Assembly (NCBI GenBank): GCA_002389385.1
Contig: DGOK01000108.1
Span: forward strand, 1 to 13,607
Origin: Rhodospirillaceae bacterium UBA4468
GTDB taxonomy: Bacteria > Pseudomonadota > Alphaproteobacteria > Rhodospirillales > Casp-alpha2
Length of the DNA stretch: 13,607 nt
Direction: 5' to 3'
Of the stretch, positions 5,686 to 13,109 are shown piece by piece (position 1 is the first letter of the stretch; the number at the start of each line of letters is the position of its first letter). Below the pieces are notes generated by a model. The model did no database searches, had not been told where the DNA came from, and saw only the letters and a list, made by a program, of their open reading frames with translations. Both the position numbers and the translations under genes were made by a program.

Positions 5686-6540
5686 GTAACGTCGACCAGA
5701 TAACAGTGTTATCGAGACCCCCATGAAAATTAAAACCATGCCCGTGCCACGTGTCAGCCCGAAACTCTCGCCAAAAATAAAGTATGACGCGATGACACCT
5801 GCGCAGGGTGCGAACAATGCAAAGGGTGTCACCATGACGGCGGGATACGTGCTTAAAAGCCGTCCCCAAATAGCGAATGCGACGGTTGTGGCAATCAATC
5901 CCAAATATAAAACGGCAAGTATACTGATCATTGACGCGTCTTGAATGCGATAAACAAACCCGCCGAGTTCTCCCATCATTGCTGACGCTGCGAACGCTGG
6001 GAACGGCGGCACGAGGCTTAGCCAAATCATGAGGGCAAGCATATCCACGCGTCCCAATTTTTTGAGAACGGTGTTGCCGAAGGCCCAACTGATAGCACCG
6101 CAAAGCGTCAAAATTAATCCAAGGTACGTCAGTGTTGCATCAACGCTTTGGAAGATGACGCCAAGACCAACAAACGCGAGAACGATTCCGATGATCTGAC
6201 GCGTGTTCGGTATTTCCCGCAGCACAGCGGCAGCAATAATGATCGTGAATATAGCTTGTGTATGTGTTGCCAGCGATGCCAGCCCGGGCGGTATACCGGC
6301 GTCATAGGCAAAGAACAAAAACATGAACTGGCCGACGAACAATAATGTGCCCAATGTAATCAAGGCGCTCCATGAAATGTTGGGCTTTTTGATGAAGAAC
6401 ATGGGCAGGGCCGCAATAATGAAGCGCAGTGCCAGAAGGTCAGGTGCAGTAAAGCTCTGCAGCGCGTATTCAATGGCGATAAACGCCAACCCCCAGATCA
6501 CAGCGACTGTTGTAGCCGCGATGATATCTAAGGGGCGCAT
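5650..6540 (-). CDS. EamA-family (DMT) transporter, possible amino-acid-metabolite exporter
   Basis: A 296-residue inner-membrane protein with about ten hydrophobic segments arranged as two EamA repeats. The first opens with VAVIWGLAFIAIEYAL and contains LRFIIAALP, FLFFAYDAGIPPGLASLATH and QAIFTII; the second opens with LGLILTLCGAISWAFGN. Length and motifs resemble E. coli EamA/YdeD, which exports O-acetylserine and cysteine, but substrates of this superfamily vary and cannot be fixed by sequence. It begins nine bases after the enolase-like gene on the same strand, so it is probably the last gene of that operon and may export its product or intermediate. The ribosome binding site is weak. The last 36 bases overlap the 3' end of the convergent cNMP-domain gene, so neither gene has room for its own terminator. 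Confidence 0.85.
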   Translation of the reverse strand: MRPLDIIAATTVAVIWGLAFIAIEYALQSFTAPDLLALRFIIAALPMFFIKKPNISWSALITLGTLLFVGQFMFLFFAYDAGIPPGLASLATHTQAIFTIIIAAAVLREIPNTRQIIGIVLAFVGLGVIFQSVDATLTYLGLILTLCGAISWAFGNTVLKKLGRVDMLALMIWLSLVPPFPAFAASAMMGELGGFVYRIQDASMISILAVLYLGLIATTVAFAIWGRLLSTYPAVMVTPFALFAPCAGVIASYFIFGESFGLTRGTGMVLIFMGVSITLLSGRRYLSPKPVNKDID

Positions 6541-6549
6541 CGCGTCAGA

Positions 6550-7848
6550 TTAGCGCCATTGAAATGCCGACCTTGGCATCAAAGCGCCATCTTTATTCTC
6601 AAGCGTATCTGCGATGCGGATACCTTCGTTCCATTTGACCATGCGTTCTGAACGGGTGAAGGAACCAACTTTAAGCTGAAGTGCGCCCCATCCAACGGCC
6701 ATGTGCACAATCGTTGCGTCTTCGGTTTCACCGGAACGCGCTGAGACGATCTGTCCCATGCCAGACGCCTTGGCCGCATCGAACGCAGCCTTTGCTTCGG
6801 TTAATGTGCCTGCCTGATTGGGTTTGACCAGCAAGGCGTTGCAGACACGATTTTTTGCAGCAGCTTTGACGCGATCAGCATTGGTGACCAAAACATCATC
6901 GCCAACAACTTGAGCATTATCACCGACAGCCCATGTGAACTTTATCAAGCCATCGGGATCGTCTTCACCAAGTGGGTCTTCAATTGAGACGATAGGATAA
7001 CGCTCCATCCAATCTACAAGGAGGGCGCACAGTTCGTCACTATTCAATGTCTTGTCGTCTTTAGCCAAGCGGTAGCTACCATTCTCACCAAATTCTGACG
7101 CTGCAATATCCAGTGAAATTGCGACTTCAGCGCCAGGCTTGAAACCCGCAGCTTCAATGGCCCGCAGTAATGTTTCAATGGCTTCTTCGTTGGTATCGAA
7201 GTCTGGCCAAAAACCACCTTCGTCAGCAACGCCAGAAAGCTTCCCGGCCTCGTCCATGATAAGCCCCGCATGTCGGTATACTTCAGCAGTCCAATTCAAG
7301 GCTTCGCAGAAACTTTGCGCACCGGTCGCAATAACCATGAAGTCTTGAACATCAACGCGTCCGGAAGCATGTGCTCCGCCGCCAAAGATTTGTATTTCTG
7401 GAAGAGGTAACGTCACATCACCCTGAGTGCCTGCTTGATCGCGTAAAAACTGCCAAAGCGGCACGCCTTCATGTTGGGCTGCTGCATGTGCGACCGCCAT
7501 GCTCGTGGCAACAGTCGCGTTACCGCCGAGGCGCTGCTTATTGGGGGTGCCGTCGAGATCAATCATGAACTTGTCGATGCGTGCTTGATCACGGGCATCC
7601 TGGCCCTGTAGAACTTCGGCAATTTCAATGTCGACGGATTTCATCGCTTGCTGAACATCCCAACCGCCAAACGCCTTGCCGCCGTCTCGAAGATCAATCG
7701 CCTCAAACCTGCCGCGAGATGCGCCAGCAGGTGCAATCGCAACGCCAATGGCACCGCCCTCTAGATTTACTTCGACTTCGACTGTTGGCCGTCCGCGAGA
7801 ATCCCAAACTCTCCGTGAATGTAGTGACTCGATTGAATGTTTTGCCAT
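6550..7848 (-). CDS. Divergent enolase-family protein
   Basis: 432 residues, full enolase length, with both the N-terminal capping domain and the TIM barrel. Retained residues (this protein, yeast equivalents in brackets): Glu210 in ADEGG (Glu211, acid), Lys342 in LLVKPNQ (Lys345, base), metal ligands Asp247, Glu290 and Asp317, Lys393 (Lys396), and Ser44 of the mobile loop. Changed residues: Asp169 replaces Glu168 (VDVQDFM), and Ala370 replaces His373 (SARSGETED instead of SHRSGETED). FGGGAHA also differs from the usual NGGEHA, but its His is kept. Chemistry of the enolase type therefore looks possible on a different or modified substrate; an ordinary glycolytic enolase is less likely. An AAGGA lies about ten bases before ATG 7848. 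The gene is 14 bases after the kinase and nine before eamA, so an operon is likely. Carboxyphosphonoenolpyruvate synthase, an enolase homologue in phosphonate pathways, shows that such paralogues take other substrates. Confidence 0.85.
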   Translation of the reverse strand: MAKHSIESLHSRRVWDSRGRPTVEVEVNLEGGAIGVAIAPAGASRGRFEAIDLRDGGKAFGGWDVQQAMKSVDIEIAEVLQGQDARDQARIDKFMIDLDGTPNKQRLGGNATVATSMAVAHAAAQHEGVPLWQFLRDQAGTQGDVTLPLPEIQIFGGGAHASGRVDVQDFMVIATGAQSFCEALNWTAEVYRHAGLIMDEAGKLSGVADEGGFWPDFDTNEEAIETLLRAIEAAGFKPGAEVAISLDIAASEFGENGSYRLAKDDKTLNSDELCALLVDWMERYPIVSIEDPLGEDDPDGLIKFTWAVGDNAQVVGDDVLVTNADRVKAAAKNRVCNALLVKPNQAGTLTEAKAAFDAAKASGMGQIVSARSGETEDATIVHMAVGWGALQLKVGSFTRSERMVKWNEGIRIADTLENKDGALMPRSAFQWR

Positions 7849-7862
7849 GAGAGAGAGTGTCC

Positions 7863-8879
7863 TTAGTCGTTAGTTTTGAGGTTGTCGTACCAAGCGTCAC
7901 AGATGTCTATGGGATGATTGACGGGGGAAGTCAAAAAACTGGGCGCAAAACTACGGACCAAATTCTGCTGCACTTTGTCGGTAATATATTCAACAGGTGA
8001 CTTCCCATCAATGCGCGCGAGGAAGAGGCCCGGCAGCAAGTGCGCTGTACGAACGATGATTGTTGGATCATTTAATTTGGATATTTCCTGCGCGTAGCTT
8101 TCGCATAATGCCTTGAAGCAGGCACGGTAATCATCTCGCGCATCACGGTTCCATAATCCTTTAAGTAAAAGATGGTTCAGGCAAAACGCGAGATCGAATG
8201 CAGGGTCTCCGTACCACGCGCATTCCGCATCAAGAAAGACAGGGCCATCAGATCCGATCAGAATGTTCTTAGGGCTCACATCTCCATGAACAAGAGCTGT
8301 GCGGTGTGCGGCTGTAATTTCTGACAATTCGATCATTCGATGATTGATATTTGGATGCCGTACACCGGTCGCCAGAAGATAAGGCTCCAAACGAATGGCA
8401 TGGAATATCTCATCTGTTTGGAACGTCTTAGCGATGCTTGGGTCGTTAGTGGTTTCTGTGTGGATTTTCCCCAGGTACCGCCCAACGCTGGCAGCGTCTT
8501 CGGTGCGTGCATCTCCATCCCTCAGCGTTGATTTCCATAGCGAGAAATCGATTGGATTAAGGAAGGGCATTACAAATAGCCCAGCGTCTGCGTCATGAAA
8601 TAAGACGTCAGGCGCTGCGTTAGGTATAACGGCGTTTGCAGCCTGTATCCACTTAACCTCAAAGGCATTCCGTGAAATTGGTGCAAACCAATCGTCTTTG
8701 ACCTTTAGCTTCGATAAAGCGCGCTTAACGCATACGGGGCCCGATTGCAGATCAATCCGCCAGATATCTGAACTCACACCACCTGTGAGTGGTGCTGCCG
8801 TGACGTTGTCTGAGGAGGGGATCCATCCACGCTCCTTCATAACCGCAATAATTTCTTGTCCAGAAGGTTTATTCAGCAA
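7863..8879 (-). CDS. APH/choline-kinase-fold small-molecule phosphotransferase
   Basis: 338 residues, cytoplasmic, of the PF01636 fold. An N-lobe glycine loop (PLTGGVSSDIW, residues 30-40) and ATP-binding Lys52 (CVKRAL) are followed by the C-lobe catalytic loop HGDVSPKN (198-205, catalytic Asp200, Asn205) and the metal-binding FLDAECAWYGDPAFDLAF (Asp217). All kinase essentials are present. The family includes aminoglycoside, choline, methylthioribose and homoserine kinases; the pocket gives no clear specificity, and antibiotic resistance should not be assumed. The frame starts at TTG 8879, which keeps the N-terminal SGQEIIAVMKERGW helix; ATG 8840 would cut it. It overlaps the IclR-like fragment by 11 bases and ends 14 bases before the enolase-like gene. 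The neighbours suggest it makes a phosphorylated substrate for that enzyme, which is inference. Confidence 0.85.
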   Translation of the reverse strand: MLNKPSGQEIIAVMKERGWIPSSDNVTAAPLTGGVSSDIWRIDLQSGPVCVKRALSKLKVKDDWFAPISRNAFEVKWIQAANAVIPNAAPDVLFHDADAGLFVMPFLNPIDFSLWKSTLRDGDARTEDAASVGRYLGKIHTETTNDPSIAKTFQTDEIFHAIRLEPYLLATGVRHPNINHRMIELSEITAAHRTALVHGDVSPKNILIGSDGPVFLDAECAWYGDPAFDLAFCLNHLLLKGLWNRDARDDYRACFKALCESYAQEISKLNDPTIIVRTAHLLPGLFLARIDGKSPVEYITDKVQQNLVRSFAPSFLTSPVNHPIDICDAWYDNLKTND

Positions 8880-9279
8880 TTGACGCTACAAGCTCTTGCG
8901 ATGCTTGTCTCATAATATCCACGTGGCCCAGTGCTTGCTCAAACGTCATGCGTGCGATCGGCCCATGTGTTGCCAATGTTGCCAACAGACGACCGTCATG
9001 GCCTTTGGTTGGTACTGCGATTGCGACCATGCCCGTTATGAACTCTTCATTGTCCGTGCCGATACCAGAGGCTTCTATAGCATTAATCTCATCTATAAGC
9101 ATGTCTGAGACCGTTATGCTATTCTCAGTTTTCTGCTGATGATTAACCAGATAGATTTCAAAAACTGCATAACCTCTTATTATTCTCGTGACAGCCTTTA
9201 GACGAGAGCATCTTGCGTAGCCAAAAATTTCTCTATGCTTTAGCGTGCAGAAAAAAGCAAGACGCGTGCTTGTCGACAA
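8869..9279 (-). pseudogene. Truncated IclR-family effector-binding domain
   Basis: Up to 136 residues from a TTG at 9279, or 77 from an internal ATG. The last 80 residues (LIDEINAIEASGIGTDNEEF, ITGMVAIAVPTKGHDGRLLA, TLATHGPIARM) match the C-terminal ligand-binding domain of IclR regulators. The first 60 only loosely resemble the start of that domain (STRLAFF...IFGYARCSRLKAV), with the middle portion apparently shortened. No winged-helix DNA-binding domain is encoded upstream in any frame up to serC. It is therefore probably a decayed regulator of the kinase-enolase-eamA operon, which it overlaps by 11 bases. A stand-alone effector domain is possible but less likely. The codon frame is still open, so decay may be recent or partial. 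Confidence 0.6.
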
Positions 9280-9347
9280 GACAAAATTTCATTTTCTAAA
9301 AAATAACTTGAATAGTCGCTGGCGTTGAGTAACTTGGCTTCGGGCCA

Positions 9348-9388
9348 CACCTCCCCAACGAGGTGCGACCTTTCTGAGAGGAAAGGAG
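9348..9388 (+). promoter_or_regulatory. serC leader: two tandem hairpins covering the ribosome binding site
   Basis: Hairpin 1: CACCTC (9348-9353) pairs with GAGGTG (9360-9365) around a six-base loop. Hairpin 2: CCTTTC (9369-9374) pairs with GAAAGG (9381-9386) around TGAGAG, and its 3' arm contains most of the AAAGGAG ribosome binding site (9382-9388) of serC. Alphaproteobacteria are known to carry a conserved structured 'serC motif' RNA directly upstream of serC, and this arrangement fits the position and style of that element. Whether it matches the Rfam model was not tested. It would control serC-serA at translation or by attenuation. Confidence 0.6.
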
Positions 9389-9394
9389 TGCAAA

Positions 9395-10567
9395 ATGACA
9401 CTTATTCAGAAGCCAGACATGCGTCCGGCAAACCCTAATTTTTCATCTGGACCTTGCTCCAAGCGCCCTGGTTGGCATCCCGACGTGTTGTCGGATGCGT
9501 TTCTAGGTCGATCCCATCGTCATGCAATTGGTAAAGCTAAAATCAAAGAGGTCATCACGCGAACCCGCTCGGTTTTGGGGATTCCTGATGATTATCGTAT
9601 TGGCATCGTGCCTGCATCCGATACTGGTGCTGTTGAAATGGCCATGTGGTCATTACTTGGCCCCCGCGGTGTCGAGGTATTGGCGTGGGAAAGCTTTGGC
9701 GCGCAGTGGGCCGTTGATGTGAAAAGCCACCTTGGCATAGAGGATGTTAAGCTTACAGATGCACCGTACGGTGAATTGCCAGATTTAAACGCTGTCGATT
9801 TCTCTCGAGACGTTATCTTCACATGGAATGGTACGACCGGCGGCGTGCGTGTCCCTAACGGCGACTGGATTCCTGATTACCGGGAAGGACTGACCATCGT
9901 CGATGGAACCTCTGCAGTCTATGCCATGGATATCCCTTGGGAAAAAACGGATGTCGTCACGTGGTCTTGGCAAAAGGCGATGGGCGGCGAAGCGGCTCAT
10001 GGCATGTTGGTGTTGAGCCCGCGTGCGTTTGAACGCATTGAAAATTATGACCCACCGTGGCCTCTGCCGAAAATCTTCCGCATGAAGAAGAAGGGCAAAC
10101 TCATGGAGGATGTCTTTGAAGGTGTGACAATTAATACGCCTTCGATGTTATGTATTGAAGATGCGCTGGATGGCCTCAAGTGGGCTGAGCGCGAGGGTAA
10201 TGTTAAAGGTTTGCTGGAACGTGTGACCGCGAACTACAGCGCCTTAAGTGCTTGGGTTGAAGGTGCGGACTGGATTGATTTCATCTGTGCGGATTCTGCG
10301 GCACGCTCAACCACATCTGTTGTGTTGGTGGTTACCGACCCTTGGTTTACTGGGCTTGATGAAGATCAGCAACGGGCTGGGATCAAGAAGCTTACTGGCT
10401 TGTTAGAGAAAGAAAACGCGGGCTTGGATGTTGGGTCTCACCGTGATGCCCCTCCAGGGCTTCGGATTTGGTGCGGCGCGACCGTTGAAGCGGATGACCT
10501 TGCAAAATTAGGTCCTTGGCTTGATTGGGCGTTCGCATCCGTTAAATCCGAACTCCAGGGAGACTGA
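9395..10567 (+). CDS. serC: Phosphoserine aminotransferase SerC
   Basis: 390 residues, PLP-dependent class V aminotransferase, second step of serine synthesis: 3-phosphohydroxypyruvate plus glutamate gives phosphoserine plus 2-oxoglutarate. It is of the type found in alphaproteobacteria and Methanosarcina, recognisable by NPNFSSGPCSKRPGW near the start, SHRHAIGKAKI (40-50), PASDTGAVEMAMW (73-85) and WSWQKAMGGEAAHG with PLP-binding Lys194. The Asp of TIVDGTSAVYAMD is the expected pyridine-nitrogen partner. The ribosome binding site AAAGGAG lies six bases before the ATG, inside the leader hairpin. The stop TGA is three bases before serA, so the two genes form an operon. The same family can also act in vitamin B6 synthesis. 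Confidence 0.96.
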   Translation: MTLIQKPDMRPANPNFSSGPCSKRPGWHPDVLSDAFLGRSHRHAIGKAKIKEVITRTRSVLGIPDDYRIGIVPASDTGAVEMAMWSLLGPRGVEVLAWESFGAQWAVDVKSHLGIEDVKLTDAPYGELPDLNAVDFSRDVIFTWNGTTGGVRVPNGDWIPDYREGLTIVDGTSAVYAMDIPWEKTDVVTWSWQKAMGGEAAHGMLVLSPRAFERIENYDPPWPLPKIFRMKKKGKLMEDVFEGVTINTPSMLCIEDALDGLKWAEREGNVKGLLERVTANYSALSAWVEGADWIDFICADSAARSTTSVVLVVTDPWFTGLDEDQQRAGIKKLTGLLEKENAGLDVGSHRDAPPGLRIWCGATVEADDLAKLGPWLDWAFASVKSELQGD

Positions 10568-10570
10568 TCC

Positions 10571-12145
10571 ATGGTAAAGGTTCTAATATCTGACAAAATG
10601 TCAACGCTCGCCGCAGATGTGTTTAAAGCACGCGGTGTTGAGGTTGATGTAAAAACTGGCCTAGATAAGGAAGAGTTGGCGAAGATCATTGGCGAGTATG
10701 ATGGCATCGCCATTCGGTCGTCCTCTAAGCTCACGCCAAAAACACTAGCAAAGCCGGGTAAGCTCAAAGTTATTGGGCGTGCAGGCATCGGCGTTGATAA
10801 CGTTGATCTGCCCTGTGCGACACAGGCTGGTATCGTTGTCATGAACACACCCTTCGGCAACGCGATCACAACGGCAGAGCACGCGATTACAATGATGCTC
10901 TCATTGGCGCGTCAAATCCCGGCAGCGAATGCGTCGACCCATGCCGGTAAGTGGGAGAAGTCGAGTTTTATGGGCGTCGAATTGATGGCCAAAACACTCG
11001 GCATCATTGGGTGTGGCAACATTGGTGCGATTGTTGCTGATCGTGCGCAGGGCCTGAAAATGAAGGTTGTTGCGTTTGATCCGTTCTTGTCAGAAGAGCG
11101 AGCAGCCGAACTGGGTGTTGAGAAGCTTGATCTTGATGGACTTTTAGCACGTGCTGACTTCATCAGCCTGCATACACCACTTACCGATCAAACCCGCAAT
11201 GTGCTTGATGCGACAGCTTTGAATAAAACCAAACCTGGTGTGCGTATTATTAACTGCGCACGTGGGGGCTTGATCGACGAGATTGCACTCAAGGCTGCCA
11301 TCGAAAGTGGACACGTAGCGGGCGCAGCACTTGATGTGTATGCACAAGAACCGGCAACCGAAAACCCGTTGTTTGGCATGTCGCAAGTCGTATGCACACC
11401 ACACTTGGGCGCATCTACGAGCGAAGCACAGGAAAAGGTTGCTGTTCAGGTGGCCGAACAGATGGCGGATTATTTGCTTAACGGCGCCGTCACCAATGCC
11501 CTGAATATGGCTTCGGTATCTGCCGAGGAGGCACCGAAACTCAAACCATATATGATGCTTGCTGAGCAATTGGGTGGGTTCGCAGGGCAGGCCACACAAA
11601 CAGCGATCAAAGCGATCGATATTTGTTACGAGGGGCATGTTTCAACGCTCAACACAAAACCGCTGACGGCGATTGTGCTCAAAGGTTTGTTGGGCCCCTT
11701 GCTGGTTGGTGTGAATATGGTCAATGCGCCCGTGATTGCTGAAGAACGTAATATCAAGATATTGGAATCACGTTCTGAGACAGTTGGTGATTATCACACA
11801 TTGATCACAGTGACAGTAACCACAGAAGATCAGACACGCTCCGTCAAAGGCACACTCTTTAATCAAGAACCCCGTCTGGTGAAGATCAAAGGCATTCATA
11901 TTGATTCGAAGCTTGGGCCAAATATGCTATATCTTACGAACCGCGATAAACCGGGCTTGATCGGTGCGTTGGGGTCGTTGCTAGGTGATGCGGGTGTGAA
12001 CATCGCGACCTTTAACTTAGGCCGCGCTGATGAAGGCGGGGATGCAATTGCTTTGATTGAAGTCGATGGTCAGCCGCCAGCTGACGTGATGGCGCAGGTA
12101 CAGAGCTTAGAGCACGTGGTCCACGCCATCTCAATGAAGTTTTAG
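10571..12145 (+). CDS. serA: D-3-phosphoglycerate dehydrogenase SerA, long ACT-domain form
   Basis: 524 residues. It oxidises 3-phosphoglycerate to 3-phosphohydroxypyruvate with NAD+, the committed step to serine. The catalytic and nucleotide-binding core carries the Rossmann motif GIIGCGNIGAI (GCGNIG at 147-152), acidic Asp170 for NAD+ ribose, NCARGGLIDE with substrate Arg231, Glu260, and the catalytic His278 in PHLGAST. After about residue 310 comes the intervening allosteric substrate-binding domain of the long SerA type, and about 450-524 is an ACT domain (TNRDKPGLIGALGSLLGDAG) that normally binds serine for feedback inhibition. An AGGGAG (10557-10562) inside the end of serC serves as ribosome binding site. 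The TAG shares bases with the stop of convergent metA. Confidence 0.97.
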   Translation: MVKVLISDKMSTLAADVFKARGVEVDVKTGLDKEELAKIIGEYDGIAIRSSSKLTPKTLAKPGKLKVIGRAGIGVDNVDLPCATQAGIVVMNTPFGNAITTAEHAITMMLSLARQIPAANASTHAGKWEKSSFMGVELMAKTLGIIGCGNIGAIVADRAQGLKMKVVAFDPFLSEERAAELGVEKLDLDGLLARADFISLHTPLTDQTRNVLDATALNKTKPGVRIINCARGGLIDEIALKAAIESGHVAGAALDVYAQEPATENPLFGMSQVVCTPHLGASTSEAQEKVAVQVAEQMADYLLNGAVTNALNMASVSAEEAPKLKPYMMLAEQLGGFAGQATQTAIKAIDICYEGHVSTLNTKPLTAIVLKGLLGPLLVGVNMVNAPVIAEERNIKILESRSETVGDYHTLITVTVTTEDQTRSVKGTLFNQEPRLVKIKGIHIDSKLGPNMLYLTNRDKPGLIGALGSLLGDAGVNIATFNLGRADEGGDAIALIEVDGQPPADVMAQVQSLEHVVHAISMKF

Positions 12146-13098
12146 GCCGCAGTCTCATCGGTTTTAGCAATTTGAGGACGACCTTCGCCGATTTTTGACA
12201 TATCAAACGGCGTCGACTGATAGATCATATTCAGCCAGTTCCCAAACAGGATATGCGCATTCGCGCGCCATGTGTTGATGGGGGGCTGGCTGGGATCATC
12301 ATCGGGGAAGTAGTTCCTGGGCACATCAATCGTTGAACCTTTTTCAACATCACGCGCGTATTCGTCACCCAGCGTTGTTGAATCATATTCAAGATGATTA
12401 AACATATGCACATGATTGAGCACGGGGTCATGCACCAAGGCCATACCCGCGTCCTTTGATAGTGCAAGGATTTGTAAATGTGGGAACCGTGCAAGGTCAT
12501 CTGGATGGTTTTCAGTATGACGAGATACGGGGATTGGAATGCTGTCGTTAAGGCCGCGCATCAGTGGCGAGGTTGAATCGGTGACGCTGTGTAAAAACAC
12601 GCCAAAGGCTTTTTCCGATAATTGATATTTTGGAATGTCGTAAAAATGATGCAGAGCCGCCTGAGCACCCCAACACAAATTAAAGCAGGCTTCGACATTG
12701 GTCCGTGACCAATCAAATATCTGACACAACTCGTCCCAATAATTCACGTCTTCAAAGTCGAGCTTTTCGATAGGTGCCCCAGTAATAATCAATCCGTCAA
12801 ATTTCTGATCTTTGACTTCGGCCCATGGGTGATAAAAATCGAGTAAATGCTGCTCGTCCGTAGTCTTCGATTTATGTGTGGTGAGGGCAAGTAGTGTCAG
12901 TTCGACTTGTAAGGGGGTCGCTCCCAAGACACGTGCAAGCTGAGTTTCCGTCTTGATTTTTTCCGGCATCAGATTGAGGATTGCGATCTTTAACGGACGA
13001 ATATCCTGACGCGCAGCCTCATTATCTTTAATGATTGGAACGCCTTCTTTTTCAAGAATTTTGCGTGCTGGAAGCTCTGATGGAATTTTAATGGGCAT
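12142..13098 (-). CDS. metA: Homoserine O-acyltransferase of the MetA family, probably acetyl-CoA-specific
   Basis: 318 residues, class I glutamine-amidotransferase-like fold; activates L-homoserine for methionine synthesis. Hallmarks are the start MPIKIPSELPA, then IRPLKIAILNLMPEK, FDGLIITGAP, the nucleophile Cys142 in LCWGAQAALHH, and the catalytic His235 and Glu237 in NHLEYD, all at the same numbers as in E. coli MetA. Residue 111 is Glu (TGAPIEKLDF), where E. coli has Gly. Published work on Bacillus cereus MetA tied Glu111 to acetyl-CoA and Gly111 to succinyl-CoA, so O-acetylhomoserine is the likely product (MetAA). An unusual MFNHLEYD replaces the TGHPEYD of E. coli. The ribosome binding site GAGGA overlaps the TGA of the upstream gene, 11 bases away, so the two genes are coupled. 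Its stop shares four bases with that of serA. Confidence 0.92.
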   Translation of the reverse strand: MPIKIPSELPARKILEKEGVPIIKDNEAARQDIRPLKIAILNLMPEKIKTETQLARVLGATPLQVELTLLALTTHKSKTTDEQHLLDFYHPWAEVKDQKFDGLIITGAPIEKLDFEDVNYWDELCQIFDWSRTNVEACFNLCWGAQAALHHFYDIPKYQLSEKAFGVFLHSVTDSTSPLMRGLNDSIPIPVSRHTENHPDDLARFPHLQILALSKDAGMALVHDPVLNHVHMFNHLEYDSTTLGDEYARDVEKGSTIDVPRNYFPDDDPSQPPINTWRANAHILFGNWLNMIYQSTPFDMSKIGEGRPQIAKTDETAA

Positions 13099-13109
13099 TT
13101 TTCACGTCC

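Noticed and set aside
5585..6103. 172-residue minus-strand frame overlapping the EamA gene
   Set aside because: It is an out-of-frame shadow of eamA with Arg/His-rich, low-complexity composition and no motif.
7863..8879. Aminoglycoside resistance gene
   Set aside because: The fold is that of APH enzymes, but the chromosomal operon context with an enolase homologue and the lack of any resistance-gene neighbours argue for a metabolic kinase.
11144..11638. 164-residue minus-strand frame inside serA
   Set aside because: It lies entirely antisense to a highly conserved gene and is Cys/Arg/His-rich in a way typical of shadow frames.
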